DNA of 64,000 nt from JAGVDM01 sp964642315 (GTDB taxonomy: Bacteria; Patescibacteriota; Gracilibacteria; Peribacterales; Peribacteraceae). The notes beneath the pieces were generated by a model. That model saw only the letters and a list, made by a program, of their open reading frames with translations. It searched no databases and was not told where the DNA came from. This document shows positions 16,828-25,706 of this stretch, in pieces. Both the position numbers and the translations under genes were made by a program. Each line of letters begins with the position of its first letter. Positions within the stretch are counted from its first letter, which is position 1. Location of the stretch: positions 184,422 to 248,421 of the forward strand of contig CAZXOG010000002.1 in NCBI GenBank assembly GCA_964642315.1, read 5' to 3'.

Positions 16828-17763
16828 ATGCCTCTGAAGCACGCGCAAGAGACGAGGCTCGTGGTCGCCCTCGGCATTGCCATTGCCATGGCCGGCATTG
16901 CGATCGCCCTCTTACCGCCCCTGCCGGCGGGCATGCTCCCGTGGGTTGTCCTGTTCCTGGGCGCGTTGCTCTATCCAGTGCTGCTTTCCCCCATGCTCCG
17001 CCGGAACCGCGCGGATAACGTGTTCCGCCGGCTGCACTGGTTCCCAGCTGGCATGCTCATTCTCTGGTTTGCCCTGCAGGAGGCCGCGATAGTTCTGCCG
17101 TCCACTGCGTTCCTCGCTTCACTCTACGCGTGGGGCTGGACGATCGGCGTGGTTGCGCTGGGGTTCTTCCTCCTCTTCGTGTACTGCCTGCAGGTTATCC
17201 GCCAGCGGCTTGCGCGGATGGTTCTCCTCGCGCTCTTCTTCATCCCGTACGCGACTGGTGCGTTCGTTGCCGAGCGGCAGCAGATTGACCTTCGTCCCCG
17301 CATCCTCACACTCCTGCCCGAGCAGGGTTTGCTCGCGGACCTGATGAAGTGGGGGAATGCCGTTTCCTCTATCCCTGCCGGAGACCAACAGGGGTCATCC
17401 TCTTCCGCTCTCGCGGAGGACACGAACCTCGCGCCGTCGGAGGACCGCGGGGAGGAGCGCTGGCGGGCGTCGCTGCGCGCGTTCAAGGATCGCATGGAAC
17501 GCGCGCTGGCTGGCCGCGGCGAGAGCGGCAGCACGGTCTCGTCTTCCGCGGTTCTCGTGGGGACGGTGGAAACAGGCGTGCCCGCTCCGGATGGCGATGC
17601 GACGGTGAGTTCGTCCGGCATGGAGCCCGTCGTGATTTCCGCCGATACCATTCCGGAGAGCCTGCCGTCTTCCGGCATGGATCTCAGCGCGCTCATGCTC
17701 GCTGGTCTCGCGGGATATTCCGCCACGCTGCACGTGCGTGCACGGCAGCGGGTGCATGGGTGA
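16828..17763 (+). CDS. Membrane protein with Ser-rich region and LPxxG-type C-terminal tail
   Basis: 311 residues. The first 150 form four or five hydrophobic segments. A soluble, Ser/Glu-rich stretch of about 130 residues follows (EDRGEERWRASLRAFKDRM is a short charged helix). The last 33 residues read LPSSG (17662-17676), a hydrophobic helix DLSALMLAGLAGYSATL and a basic end HVRARQRVHG. That tail has the layout of a sortase signal, though LPSSG is not the classic LPxTG. Family unknown. Confidence 0.75.
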   Translation: MPLKHAQETRLVVALGIAIAMAGIAIALLPPLPAGMLPWVVLFLGALLYPVLLSPMLRRNRADNVFRRLHWFPAGMLILWFALQEAAIVLPSTAFLASLYAWGWTIGVVALGFFLLFVYCLQVIRQRLARMVLLALFFIPYATGAFVAERQQIDLRPRILTLLPEQGLLADLMKWGNAVSSIPAGDQQGSSSSALAEDTNLAPSEDRGEERWRASLRAFKDRMERALAGRGESGSTVSSSAVLVGTVETGVPAPDGDATVSSSGMEPVVISADTIPESLPSSGMDLSALMLAGLAGYSATLHVRARQRVHG

Positions 17764-17882
17764 AGCAGACAGATCGCATTGCTGCATTGTTCCATTTTTT
17801 TTCTGATAGTTTGGCCGTGAAACAATGCGGCAATTGGGACATTCTGTGGTATTCTGCCGCATGATTTTTGCCTCTTTGCTCT

Positions 17883-19157
17883 ATGCTTTCCGTTTCCAAG
17901 CTCCACGCCCGCCAAATTCTCGATTCCCGTGGGAATCCAACCATCGAGGTGGATTGCGCATTGAGCGACGGAAGTTTCGGTCGCGCTGCCGTACCCTCGG
18001 GTGCCTCCACGGGCAGCCATGAGGCGCTGGAGCTCCGCGACGGTGATCCGCGTGTTTTCGGGGGGAAATCTGTCTGGAAGGCCGTGGAGAACGTCAACAC
18101 CGAGATCGCGAAGGCGATGCGCGGCAAGAGCATCGCCGATCAGCGGGCAGTGGATGCAACGCTCATCGCGCTCGATGGCACGCCGAACAAGTCACGTCTC
18201 GGAGCGAATGCCATCCTCGGTGTTTCCATGGCAGTATGCCGCGCCCGTGCCGGATCCGAAGACCAGCCGCTCTTCCGCTCTCTTGCGGCGCAGTTTGGGG
18301 TGGAGAATCCTACGGTGCTGCCTGTGCCGCTCATGAATGTCATCAATGGCGGCAAGCATGCGGACAGCGGCCTCTCGTTCCAGGAGTGCATGATAGTTCC
18401 TGCAGGCTTCGAGAGCTTTTCCGAAGCGTTGCAGGCAGGTGTGGAAACATTTCATTGCTTGAAGAAAATCCTCCACGATGCCGGGCATATCACCGCAGTC
18501 GGTGACGAGGGCGGGTTTGCGCCGCGCATAGAGAGCGCGAAGGAGGCGTTCGATTTCCTCCTCCGGGCGATTGATGCTGCGGGGTACATGGGGAAGATCA
18601 GCATTGCGATCGATGCCGCGGCATCCGAATTCCACCGCGACGGTGTCTATGAAGTAGACGGCAAGAAACTCAATGCCACCGATCTCATCGGCTACTATGC
18701 CGAGCTTTGCGACGCGTATCCGGTCGTGAGCATTGAGGATAGCCACAGTGAGGATGACTGGGAGGGGTTCGTGCACATGCACGCGCAGCTCGGCAACCGC
18801 CTGCAACTCGTGGGAGATGATTTGCTCGTCACGAACGTTGAGCGCATCCGGCAGGCGATTGATCAGAGCGCCGCGAACGCGGTGCTCATCAAGCTGAACC
18901 AGATCGGTTCCGTGAGCGAGACGGTGGATGCCATCACCATGGCGCAGCAGAATGGCTGGAAGGCGGTGGTGAGCCACCGGAGCGGTGAGACCGAGGATAC
19001 CTTCATCGCTCACTTGGCTGTGGGGCTGGCTACCGGTCAGATTAAGACGGGATCCGCTTCCCGCACGGACCGCGTGTGCAAGTACAACCAGCTCCTGCGG
19101 ATCGAGGAACAGCTTGGAAAGAACGCACAGTACGTTTCACCGTTCAGGGCGTCTTGA
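17883..19157 (+). CDS. eno: Enolase
   Basis: Converts 2-phosphoglycerate to phosphoenolpyruvate in glycolysis. The 424-residue length and motifs are typical: ARQILDSRGNPTIEV at the start, VPSGASTG (catalytic loop), GDEGGFAP, metal-binding SIEDSHSEDDW and VGDDLLVTN, catalytic lysine in LIKLNQIGS, and SHRSGETEDTFIAHL. The segment after the first metal ligand (EDSHSEDDW) is slightly unusual next to the common EDP or EDG forms. ATG 17883 matches the enolase N-terminus. An extended -10 (TGGTATTCT, ending 17855) lies upstream. The 3' end overlaps the converging 19137-19400 gene by 21 bases. Confidence 0.97.
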   Translation: MLSVSKLHARQILDSRGNPTIEVDCALSDGSFGRAAVPSGASTGSHEALELRDGDPRVFGGKSVWKAVENVNTEIAKAMRGKSIADQRAVDATLIALDGTPNKSRLGANAILGVSMAVCRARAGSEDQPLFRSLAAQFGVENPTVLPVPLMNVINGGKHADSGLSFQECMIVPAGFESFSEALQAGVETFHCLKKILHDAGHITAVGDEGGFAPRIESAKEAFDFLLRAIDAAGYMGKISIAIDAAASEFHRDGVYEVDGKKLNATDLIGYYAELCDAYPVVSIEDSHSEDDWEGFVHMHAQLGNRLQLVGDDLLVTNVERIRQAIDQSAANAVLIKLNQIGSVSETVDAITMAQQNGWKAVVSHRSGETEDTFIAHLAVGLATGQIKTGSASRTDRVCKYNQLLRIEEQLGKNAQYVSPFRAS

Positions 19158-19400
19158 GCGGAGCCACCAGTGTTTGAGCGGTGGCAGTGTGAGCGTGGAA
19201 ACGAGGTATGCCCCCGCGGGGATGCAGGCCTGCAGTGTTGGGGTATCTGCACCGTTGCTCCACAGGAATGCCCATGCGGCGGTGTAGGTGATGAGCGCGA
19301 TGAATCCGCGGCGGGTCCAGCTCACCTCCCATGCTTTGTCGGCTTCCACGCGAGTGTTGCGCTCGAGAATTGCCTGGATTTTCTGATCGAGATTCTCCAT
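19137..19400 (-). CDS. Small two-helix membrane protein, unknown
   Basis: 87 residues, MENLDQKIQAILERNTRVE followed by DKAWEVSWTRR and two hydrophobic segments (GFIALITYTAAWAFLW and ACIPAGAYLVSTLTLPPL). The cytoplasmic helix plus two helices is a pattern of small CPR membrane proteins; function unknown. ATG 19400 is fixed by a -10 box TACACT (complement of 19410-19415) ending 9 bases upstream. The longer frame to 19514 only reads the opposite strand of tRNA-Pro. Confidence 0.75.
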   Translation of the reverse strand: MENLDQKIQAILERNTRVEADKAWEVSWTRRGFIALITYTAAWAFLWSNGADTPTLQACIPAGAYLVSTLTLPPLKHWWLRSRRPER

Positions 19401-19436
19401 CGTGGCTTCAGTGTAGCATGCTATAGTGGCTGCAGT

Positions 19437-19513
19437 CGGGGCGTAGTTCAGTTGGCTAGAATGCTTGCATGGGGTGCAAGTGGTCGCCGGTTCGAGTCCG
19501 GCCGCCCCGACCA
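19437..19513 (+). tRNA. tRNA-Pro (GGG)
   Basis: Acceptor CGGGGCG pairs with CGCCCCG, then A and an encoded CCA. The anticodon loop ATGGGGT between CTTGC and GCAAG gives GGG, proline; the first pair C1-G72 is the bacterial tRNA-Pro hallmark. T arm GCCGG-TTCGAGT-CCGGC. A TATAGT box (19422-19427) ends 9 bases before the mature 5' end. Confidence 0.96.
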
Positions 19514-19520
19514 ATGTTCA

Positions 19521-19563
19521 CGAGAGGGGGCCTCGTCGGTTTCCTCTCGCGGGTTCTCTTTTT
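19521..19563 (+). terminator. Possible terminator after tRNA-Pro
   Basis: CGAGAGG (19521-19527) can pair with CCTCTCG (19543-19549) across a 15-base loop, followed by GGGTTCTCTTTTTC. The T run starts several bases after the stem, so this is a weak candidate. Confidence 0.4.
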
Positions 19564-19664
19564 CTTCTTTTCTGCGGTGCGGCTTTGCCGTTTTTTTCAT
19601 GGCAAAACTGGCCACCGCGCGGGGCGGTGACCAGTGGAATTGGAGAGCAACCTTCCTCTCCGGA

Positions 19665-19952
19665 CTACCATCCCCAGCCACTCCACCGGGAAACGGTCGG
19701 CTGGTAGCGCTGTCGCTCAGCTTCGCGGCGGGCTTGTTCCTGTTCGAACCGGCGCTGGGCTTCTTCCGCTTCGCGGCGCTGGCGGGCGGGCCCGAGCGCG
19801 ATCTGCGCCCGCTCGCGGATTGCCACTTTCACGCGGTGGCGGGGTTCGCCCTTCGGGAGGGCGTTGTACCCCCGCCAGTCTTGCACAGGCAATCCGTTGG
19901 ATTCCCCAACCGCAGCGAGCTGTTCCAGCAGCTTTCTGACATCCTTCGGCAT
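19665..19952 (-). CDS. Small hypothetical protein with an Arg/Glu-rich helix
   Basis: 95 residues: MPKDVRKLLEQLAAVGESNG, a middle with DWRGYNALPKGEPRH, then a strongly charged helix (RRREAEEAQRRFEQEQARRE type) and an aromatic end RWSGWGW. No family recognised. The start is unusually clear: AGGAGGT (complement of 19958-19964) sits 5 bases before the ATG. This is the best Shine-Dalgarno site I see in a window where most starts lack one, which may point to a different origin or high expression. Confidence 0.65.
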   Translation of the reverse strand: MPKDVRKLLEQLAAVGESNGLPVQDWRGYNALPKGEPRHRVKVAIRERAQIALGPARQRREAEEAQRRFEQEQARREAERQRYQPTVSRWSGWGW

Positions 19953-20236
19953 GGCAGTACCTCCTTTCTCTTTCGTGGTTGCCACCCGAGCACCTCACTC
20001 CCGACATGCGACCTGTTTCGCACGAGAGGAGCGAGGAACGAGCGGCACAGGTTTGTGCTGTGAATGATCTGGGGACGTTCATTCTGAAATACTCCGTGTT
20101 TTTTGCAAACGTTTCCCCCAGTTTCAGACAGAGGGAACCTTCCATTCTATGCAATGTCCCCCCGTGAGTCTATCCACAAGAAGGCACAATTCTTTCCGTA
20201 TCCGGCAGCGGATTGCGGTGCATTGGCGAAGTTCTC

Positions 20237-20500
20237 ATGCCTCACAGGTACCACTGGCCCTCTCTCACGGTAGAGAGTGGGCACATCTCCTTCCCCCCAG
20301 TCCCAATGAAGCAATTTCCAAGCGAGAACCGGTTGCCCGAGGGTATGCGCGATGACGGCGAATCCATTCACATGCCGAACGGGCATCCGATCCCGGTGGA
20401 GGACATGCGCAGGAAGTACCGCTCTCTGCCGCACATGAAGGAAGTTGCTCCGGGAATTTTCGACGACGGTGCGGAGAATTTGGTGAGAGTTGGTGTGTAG
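20237..20500 (+). CDS. Small hypothetical protein before a strong terminator
   Basis: 87 residues from ATG 20237, Pro/Met/His-rich, with a charged C-terminal half (RRKYRSLPHMKEVAPGIFDD) and no membrane segment. A shorter version from ATG 20306 (64 residues, MKQFPSENRLPEG) is equally possible; no ribosome site decides it. A near-perfect terminator on the same strand 28 bases downstream supports a transcribed gene. The 284 bases between this gene and the divergent 19952 start hold no gene I can support. Confidence 0.5.
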   Translation: MPHRYHWPSLTVESGHISFPPVPMKQFPSENRLPEGMRDDGESIHMPNGHPIPVEDMRRKYRSLPHMKEVAPGIFDDGAENLVRVGV

Positions 20501-20527
20501 CGCAGGGTTCCGGCTGACGTTCTACAG

Positions 20528-20551
20528 GGGCGCGGTGCGCCCCTTTTTTTG
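20528..20551 (+). terminator. Rho-independent terminator
   Basis: GGGGCGC (20528-20534), loop GGT, GCGCCCC (20538-20544), then seven T residues. Ends the small gene at 20237-20500. Confidence 0.92.
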
Positions 20552-20623
20552 AGCCCGAAGGGCATTGCCAGCTCCGCGAGGATTTGCTTTCATGCTCCCT
20601 TATTTCCCCCATTCCCTAGAGTA

Positions 20624-20652
20624 TTGAGATTTTATTAAAATTATGTTATAAT
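20624..20652 (+). promoter_or_regulatory. Strong promoter of the DHH phosphoesterase gene
   Basis: TTGAGA (20624-20629), 17-base AT-rich spacer, perfect TATAAT (20647-20652) with an upstream TG. The start codon is at 20667, so the leader is only about 7-8 bases. Confidence 0.85.
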
Positions 20653-20666
20653 ATACTGTTATATTC

Positions 20667-22043
20667 ATGAGTCTCTCCCGCACGGAATTCACGGCCGCAA
20701 CCACGGTGATCGAGGAGCACCAGCGCATCCTCGTTGTCCCGCATGCAAACGTGGATCCGGATGGCCTCAGCAGCGCTCTCGCCTGCTACCAGGTGCTGCG
20801 CGCACTCGGGAAGGATGCCACTGTCGTTTGTCCGGATACCCTGCCGGAGTCGCTTGAGTTCCTTCCTGGGTTTGAGAAGCTCAGCCGTGAGGTGGAGGAG
20901 CAGCAGAATTTCGTGGTGACGATCAATCTCGATGGCGGCGTGGAGGTCGATAAGCTCCGCTACACGGTGGAGGAGCACAAAGTGAACATCATCGTCGTGC
21001 CGAAGCACGGGCGGATCCGCCGGGAGCACCTCTCGTTTTCGGAGGGGGAAAGCCGCTATGACCTGATCATCGTGGTGGATACCGCGGATCTGGCGCTCCT
21101 CGGCTCCGCGTACACCGATCACATCGATCTCTTCTCCTCTGTGCCGATCCTCAATGTCGATCATCACATCAGCAATACGAAGTTCGGGCAGATCACGCTC
21201 ATCGATCCCACGGCGGCGAGTGCCACGGAAGTGCTGTACCACTGGTTCCTGAGCGAACCGAAGTTCCGGCAGGCGATCACGCCGGACATAGCGACTCTCC
21301 TCCTCACCGGTCTCATCACGGATACGCGCAGTTTCCAGAACCCCAACACCACGCCCCGCGCGCTGGAAGTCGCCGCCGAGCTGCTGGAACTCGGCGCGCG
21401 CCAGCAGGAGATCATCCAGCACATCTACAAGACGAAACCGCTTTCCACGCTGCGCATCTGGGGCAGGGCCTTGAACCGCATCCAGATTGACCGCAGCACG
21501 GGGATCGTGTGGTCGGCCATCTCCCGCGAGGATCTCGCGGAGATGGGTGCGGCGAGCAAAGAGACACATGGGCTGCTCGACGAGCTCATTTCCACAATTC
21601 CCGAGGCGGATGTTCATGTGCTGTTCACGGAACTCGAGGATGGCGGGCTCAAGGCGAGCATGCGCTCCTCTGCGGCGATCAACGCCAACCGTCTCGCCGC
21701 CGAAACGTACGGCGGCGGCGGTCATCCGCAGGCGGCCGGATTCCGCATCGCGGCATTCGCGAATTTCGATCTGCAGATTGCCGAGTGCATCCAGCGGCTC
21801 AAGGATGGCATTGCGCGCCAGCGCGCGGAAGCGCGCGGCGAGCAGGGCAGCCCAATGACTGCCGCTGCCACGACGGCACTGCCGCCGCAGGCCCCGTTCC
21901 CCAATGTCGCAATTCCGTCCGCAGTACCGCCGGGGACCGCTCGCAGAGCGGGCCTGGCCAATGTGGATATCGTGGAAACCATCGCCAGTGAAGATCCACC
22001 GCAGGGAGCCGGACAGAGCGACATCCTCGGGCAGCTCGCGTGA
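20667..22043 (+). CDS. DHH-family phosphoesterase, NrnA/RecJ-like
   Basis: DHH/DHHA1 phosphoesterase of the NrnA type, which degrades short oligonucleotides (nanoRNA) and in some bacteria pAp or cyclic dinucleotide products. Motifs: HANVDPDGLSSAL (motif I), VVDTAD (motif II), VDHHISNT (the DHH motif), GLITDTRSFQN, and the C-terminal DHHA1 GGGGHPQAAGFR. The core is about 390 residues; a further 70-residue Pro/Ala-rich tail is not part of the family. The gene has its own strong promoter and is followed by infB after 91 bases. Confidence 0.9.
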   Translation: MSLSRTEFTAATTVIEEHQRILVVPHANVDPDGLSSALACYQVLRALGKDATVVCPDTLPESLEFLPGFEKLSREVEEQQNFVVTINLDGGVEVDKLRYTVEEHKVNIIVVPKHGRIRREHLSFSEGESRYDLIIVVDTADLALLGSAYTDHIDLFSSVPILNVDHHISNTKFGQITLIDPTAASATEVLYHWFLSEPKFRQAITPDIATLLLTGLITDTRSFQNPNTTPRALEVAAELLELGARQQEIIQHIYKTKPLSTLRIWGRALNRIQIDRSTGIVWSAISREDLAEMGAASKETHGLLDELISTIPEADVHVLFTELEDGGLKASMRSSAAINANRLAAETYGGGGHPQAAGFRIAAFANFDLQIAECIQRLKDGIARQRAEARGEQGSPMTAAATTALPPQAPFPNVAIPSAVPPGTARRAGLANVDIVETIASEDPPQGAGQSDILGQLA

Positions 22044-22134
22044 CGGACGCGCGGAACTTGTGGGTCTTTCTCTTGTGAGAGGCGTGCAGTGTTCACTAGA
22101 CTGCGTGTGGTTCCCATCAGTTTCCCGTAAGTCC

Positions 22135-24405
22135 ATGCGCCTGGTGAAGGTGGCCAAAGCATTGGGTATGACCGGGCAGCAGCTCCGCCACGAGCTGGAG
22201 CTTGTGGATTTCGGCGTGAAGCCGACGGACCGGGAGATTTCCGATACCCTCGCGCAAGGAGTGCTGCGGTTCATTGCCCGCAAGCACGGCATCAAGCTCG
22301 ACATGGATGCGCTCGGGTTCAGCGAGCGCGACGATGAGCAACAGGCCCCTCCGGCCGCCGCGCCTGCTCCGGCCGCTGCGGATTCTCCCGCTTCCTCGAA
22401 GGATGGCGAAGAGAGTGTATCGAGTGAAGGGCTCAAAGTGCTCAGAAAGCTCACGCTCGAGGATGTATCCAAGGAAGCCATTGCCAAGGAGAAGCGCAAG
22501 CTGGAGGCAGAGCAGGGCGTGAGCAAGAAGGAGCGGAGTGAGGCGGAGCAGGAGGAGCGTGCTGCAGCCCGCGTTGCTGCCCGAAAAAAACAACAGGATT
22601 CCACTGTCGCGGTGCAGGAGCAGATTAAGCGCAAGGAGGGGATTGTCATGCTTCCTGCGCATCTCACAGTGAAGGAATTCGCCGAGAAGGCCGGGGTGCA
22701 GATTCCCCGGGTCATTCAGGCGCTCATGCAGAATGGCGTGATGGCGACAATCAACCAGACCATCGATTATGACACTGCCGCGATTGTCGCTTCTGAGCTC
22801 AAGATTGCTGTGGAACGGGAGGCTGCGCGCGTTGACGTGGAGCACTTGCTCAGCCACAACGTCGAAGAGCTCCTCAAGGAAGACGACGCGAGCAAGCGCA
22901 AGCCGCGCCCGCCGGTCGTGGTGGTCATGGGACATGTGGATCACGGGAAAACCTCCATCCTCGATGCGATCCGCCAGACGGATGTCGCAGCCGGAGAGGC
23001 TGGGGGCATTACCCAGCACATCGGCGCATACCAGGTTGCCCACATGCCGAAGGGCGCCAAAGAGCCGCGTCTCATCACGTTCCTCGATACGCCGGGCCAC
23101 GAGGCATTCACGGCCATGCGTGCGCGCGGGGCCCAGGTAACCGATATCGCGATCATTGTCGTTGCGGCGGAGGAGGGCGTGAAGCCCACCACCGTTGAAG
23201 CGATCAATCATGCCAAAGAAGCAGCAGTCCCCGTGATCGTGGCAATCAACAAGATGGACAAGGAGGGTGCCGATCCCGAGCGGGTGAAGGGCGAGCTTGC
23301 CGGGCACGGTCTCCAGGCGGAGAACTGGGGCGGCGACGTTCCCATGGTGCTCTGCTCGGCGAAGACGAAGCAGGGAATCGACGATCTCCTCGATCACATT
23401 CTCCTCATCGCCGACCTGCAGGGGTTCACTGCGAATCCGGATCGCAATGCCGTGGCGACGGTGATCGAGAGCCACCTGGATTCCTCGCTTGGCGCGCTCG
23501 CGACGGTCATCGTGAATGCGGGGACGCTGCGGCGCGGCGACACGTTCGTCTGCGGTCCGACTTCCGGCAGGGTCCGTACAATGGAGGATTCCCACGGGAA
23601 ACGTGTCGAAGCGGTGCCGCCTTCCGGCGCGGTGCGCGTTTCCGGTTTCAGCGCGGTTCCGCATGTCGGTGACATCCTGCAGGTCATGCCGTCCGAGCAG
23701 GAAGCGCGCACGATGGTGGAGGAAGTCCGCCGCCGCGATCAGCAGCGATCGAAGCGCAGCTTTGCGGATCTCGTGAGCCGGCTTTCCGAAGGGAAGCTCA
23801 CGCATCTCAAGGTGGTGCTCAAGGCTGACACGCAGGGGTCGCTGGAAGCATTGCAGGATGCTCTCGGCAAGCTGGCGACCGAGGCGGTGAGCGTGAAGGT
23901 TATCCACGCAGCTGTCGGTGCTGTGTCCGAGAACGACATTATGATGGCTGCGGCGAGTGACGGCGTCGTCATTGGGTTCCAGGTGCCGGTTCCGCCGGCT
24001 GTGCAGCAGACTGCGGAGCGCGAGGGCGTGCAGGTCCGCGAGTATGACATTGTGTACACCCTGCTCGAGGATGTCGGTGGCCTGCTCAAGGGGCTCGTGG
24101 AGCCGGAGGAGGAAGAGAAGATCATCGGCCACCTGGAAGTGAAGCAGGTGTTCCTCACGAAGAAGAACGAGCAGATCGTCGGCGGCCGGGTGACGGACGG
24201 TGTCATCAAGAGATTGCCTTTCCGGCTGCAACGCAACGGGGCGCAGGCGGGCACCGGGCGGATTACGTCTCTCCGCCGGGTGGACAAGGATGTCAAAGAG
24301 GCAGCCGAAGGGACGGAGTGCGGCATGCGCGTGGATACATCCATCACGGTTGAGCCCGGCGATGTCTTCGAGGTGTACTCCCGCGAGCTTAAACGGCGCG
24401 TCTGA
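22135..24405 (+). CDS. infB: Translation initiation factor IF-2
   Basis: GTPase that places initiator tRNA on the 30S subunit. The 756-residue protein has an IF2-N module (MRLVKVAKALGM), an Ala/Glu-rich linker, a second IF2-N module (HLTVKEFAEKAG), then the G domain: G1 GHVDHGKTS, G3 DTPGHEAF, G4 NKMD, G5 CSAK. Domains II-IV follow and end in the initiator-tRNA-binding beta barrel (EPGDVFEVY). ATG 22135 is chosen because it begins the IF2-N module; the frame upstream overlaps the previous gene. It converges with the 24414 gene, 8 bases away. Confidence 0.97.
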   Translation: MRLVKVAKALGMTGQQLRHELELVDFGVKPTDREISDTLAQGVLRFIARKHGIKLDMDALGFSERDDEQQAPPAAAPAPAAADSPASSKDGEESVSSEGLKVLRKLTLEDVSKEAIAKEKRKLEAEQGVSKKERSEAEQEERAAARVAARKKQQDSTVAVQEQIKRKEGIVMLPAHLTVKEFAEKAGVQIPRVIQALMQNGVMATINQTIDYDTAAIVASELKIAVEREAARVDVEHLLSHNVEELLKEDDASKRKPRPPVVVVMGHVDHGKTSILDAIRQTDVAAGEAGGITQHIGAYQVAHMPKGAKEPRLITFLDTPGHEAFTAMRARGAQVTDIAIIVVAAEEGVKPTTVEAINHAKEAAVPVIVAINKMDKEGADPERVKGELAGHGLQAENWGGDVPMVLCSAKTKQGIDDLLDHILLIADLQGFTANPDRNAVATVIESHLDSSLGALATVIVNAGTLRRGDTFVCGPTSGRVRTMEDSHGKRVEAVPPSGAVRVSGFSAVPHVGDILQVMPSEQEARTMVEEVRRRDQQRSKRSFADLVSRLSEGKLTHLKVVLKADTQGSLEALQDALGKLATEAVSVKVIHAAVGAVSENDIMMAAASDGVVIGFQVPVPPAVQQTAEREGVQVREYDIVYTLLEDVGGLLKGLVEPEEEEKIIGHLEVKQVFLTKKNEQIVGGRVTDGVIKRLPFRLQRNGAQAGTGRITSLRRVDKDVKEAAEGTECGMRVDTSITVEPGDVFEVYSRELKRRV

Positions 24406-24413
24406 CGGACGGC

Positions 24414-25682
24414 TCAGAGTTCCGCGAGTTTCTCCGGGCCGAGGTTTTTCTCGATGTACTGTTGCATCATCATTGACGCATCGCGGGAGTGCGGCTTCCC
24501 CACGATTTCACAGAATATGACGAGATCCTGCGGCGCCATCTCCTCAAGCGACCCTTTTGCCGGCGTATCTTTCCTGTAGATCGCCGCGGCGAATGCGCGC
24601 ACGCCCTCCTGCTTCTCCTCGTCGGTTTTTCCTTCCCGGACGGGTTTCATGAGCTTCGTGAACTGCTGCGAGTTACCGCGCCGCAGCTGGTTGACGCCGA
24701 GAGCGATGTCCTTCCACCCCACCGGATCCTCGCGGAACTTGTACGTCTGCGCGATCCGAAGGAAATCAGCGCTGAGGAGCGGTTTCACCTCCTCCATCAC
24801 TGAATCGAGCTTCCCCTTGGGCATGCCGTTGGCGGCGAGGAACGCGAGGCCGGCGTACAGGCCGACGGGCCAGCTGAGTTTCCGCTTGCCAGCAAAGAAC
24901 GCGAGGATCGCCATGCCGGAGGCAGCTACCATGCCCATGAAGCGCCCGGTGATCGCGAGCTGGCTCCATCCTTTTTCCTGCCGTGCGAGTTCCGGCGTGA
25001 GTTTCGCGTTTGCAATGGCCTGCGCATCTGCGTCGTTTCCATCGCGGATCATCACCTTGCGGGCGACGAGCTGCGCTTTCGCGATTGGGTCGATATCCAT
25101 GATTCCATCCTCTTCAAGGGACCAGCTTGTGTCGCTTAAGGGTTTTTCCGCATTCACGAACAGGCTGCGGAGTTCCCAGAGGAAATCCTTCTGTTCCGGT
25201 GTGGCAATGGAAAGCAGCTGATCGATGTCCTGCACGTGCGTGATGATCTCGCCCACCCACACGCGGTTGCGGTGATTCTCGCGCATGAGGAAGCGCGTTG
25301 TCTCCTGCCCCTGCCTGTTCGGTTTGCCGAACCGGAAAAGCTCGAAGATCTTCCGGATCGTCTCCTGCGCTGCGGGGCTGAAGGAGATCGTGCCAAACTC
25401 GCGCTGCAGTTCCTTGATGCGGTCTTGCGTTTCCGGTGACCGGAGGAAGAGCTCCAGGCGGCTCGTGACGAGTTCGCTGTAGGATTCGTTGAACTGCCGC
25501 ATTTCCGCGCCTTCCAGCCCACGGTTCTGCACGGGATCCATGGTGCCTGTGAGCTGCAGCTTGCCGCGGATTGTCGGCATGGTCACCTGCTCGAGGCGCT
25601 CAATATCCTGTTCGAGCTCCTCGATGTACTCCGGCGTGCCCGGCTTCTCTGTCCTTGCCTCTGCTGGCGCTTCTCCCGGCAT
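24414..25682 (-). CDS. Uncharacterised protein (422 aa) with two central membrane segments
   Basis: No family recognised. Residues 15-45 form a coiled-coil-like stretch (EYIEELEQDIERLEQ). Two adjacent hydrophobic segments lie at about residues 245-285 (GRFMGMVAASGMAILAFFAG and GLYAGLAFLAANG), with soluble charged regions on both sides. The C-terminal half contains FAAAIYRKDTPAKG and MAPQDLVIFCEIVG. It follows the VirB6-like gene by 24 bases on the same strand, so it is probably a partner protein in the same membrane assembly. Confidence 0.82.
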   Translation of the reverse strand: MPGEAPAEARTEKPGTPEYIEELEQDIERLEQVTMPTIRGKLQLTGTMDPVQNRGLEGAEMRQFNESYSELVTSRLELFLRSPETQDRIKELQREFGTISFSPAAQETIRKIFELFRFGKPNRQGQETTRFLMRENHRNRVWVGEIITHVQDIDQLLSIATPEQKDFLWELRSLFVNAEKPLSDTSWSLEEDGIMDIDPIAKAQLVARKVMIRDGNDADAQAIANAKLTPELARQEKGWSQLAITGRFMGMVAASGMAILAFFAGKRKLSWPVGLYAGLAFLAANGMPKGKLDSVMEEVKPLLSADFLRIAQTYKFREDPVGWKDIALGVNQLRRGNSQQFTKLMKPVREGKTDEEKQEGVRAFAAAIYRKDTPAKGSLEEMAPQDLVIFCEIVGKPHSRDASMMMQQYIEKNLGPEKLAEL

Positions 25683-25706
25683 GAGTGTAGAGAGAGGAAT
25701 GGGGAA

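Noticed and set aside
19401..19514. Extension MVGAAGLEPATT... of the small minus-strand gene
   Set aside because: It translates the opposite strand of tRNA-Pro, a well-known annotation artefact, and lies upstream of the promoter's -10 box.
20646..24231. Long minus-strand frames (689 and 704 codons) opposite the DHH gene and infB
   Set aside because: They lie wholly opposite two unmistakable genes and read as shadow sequence.
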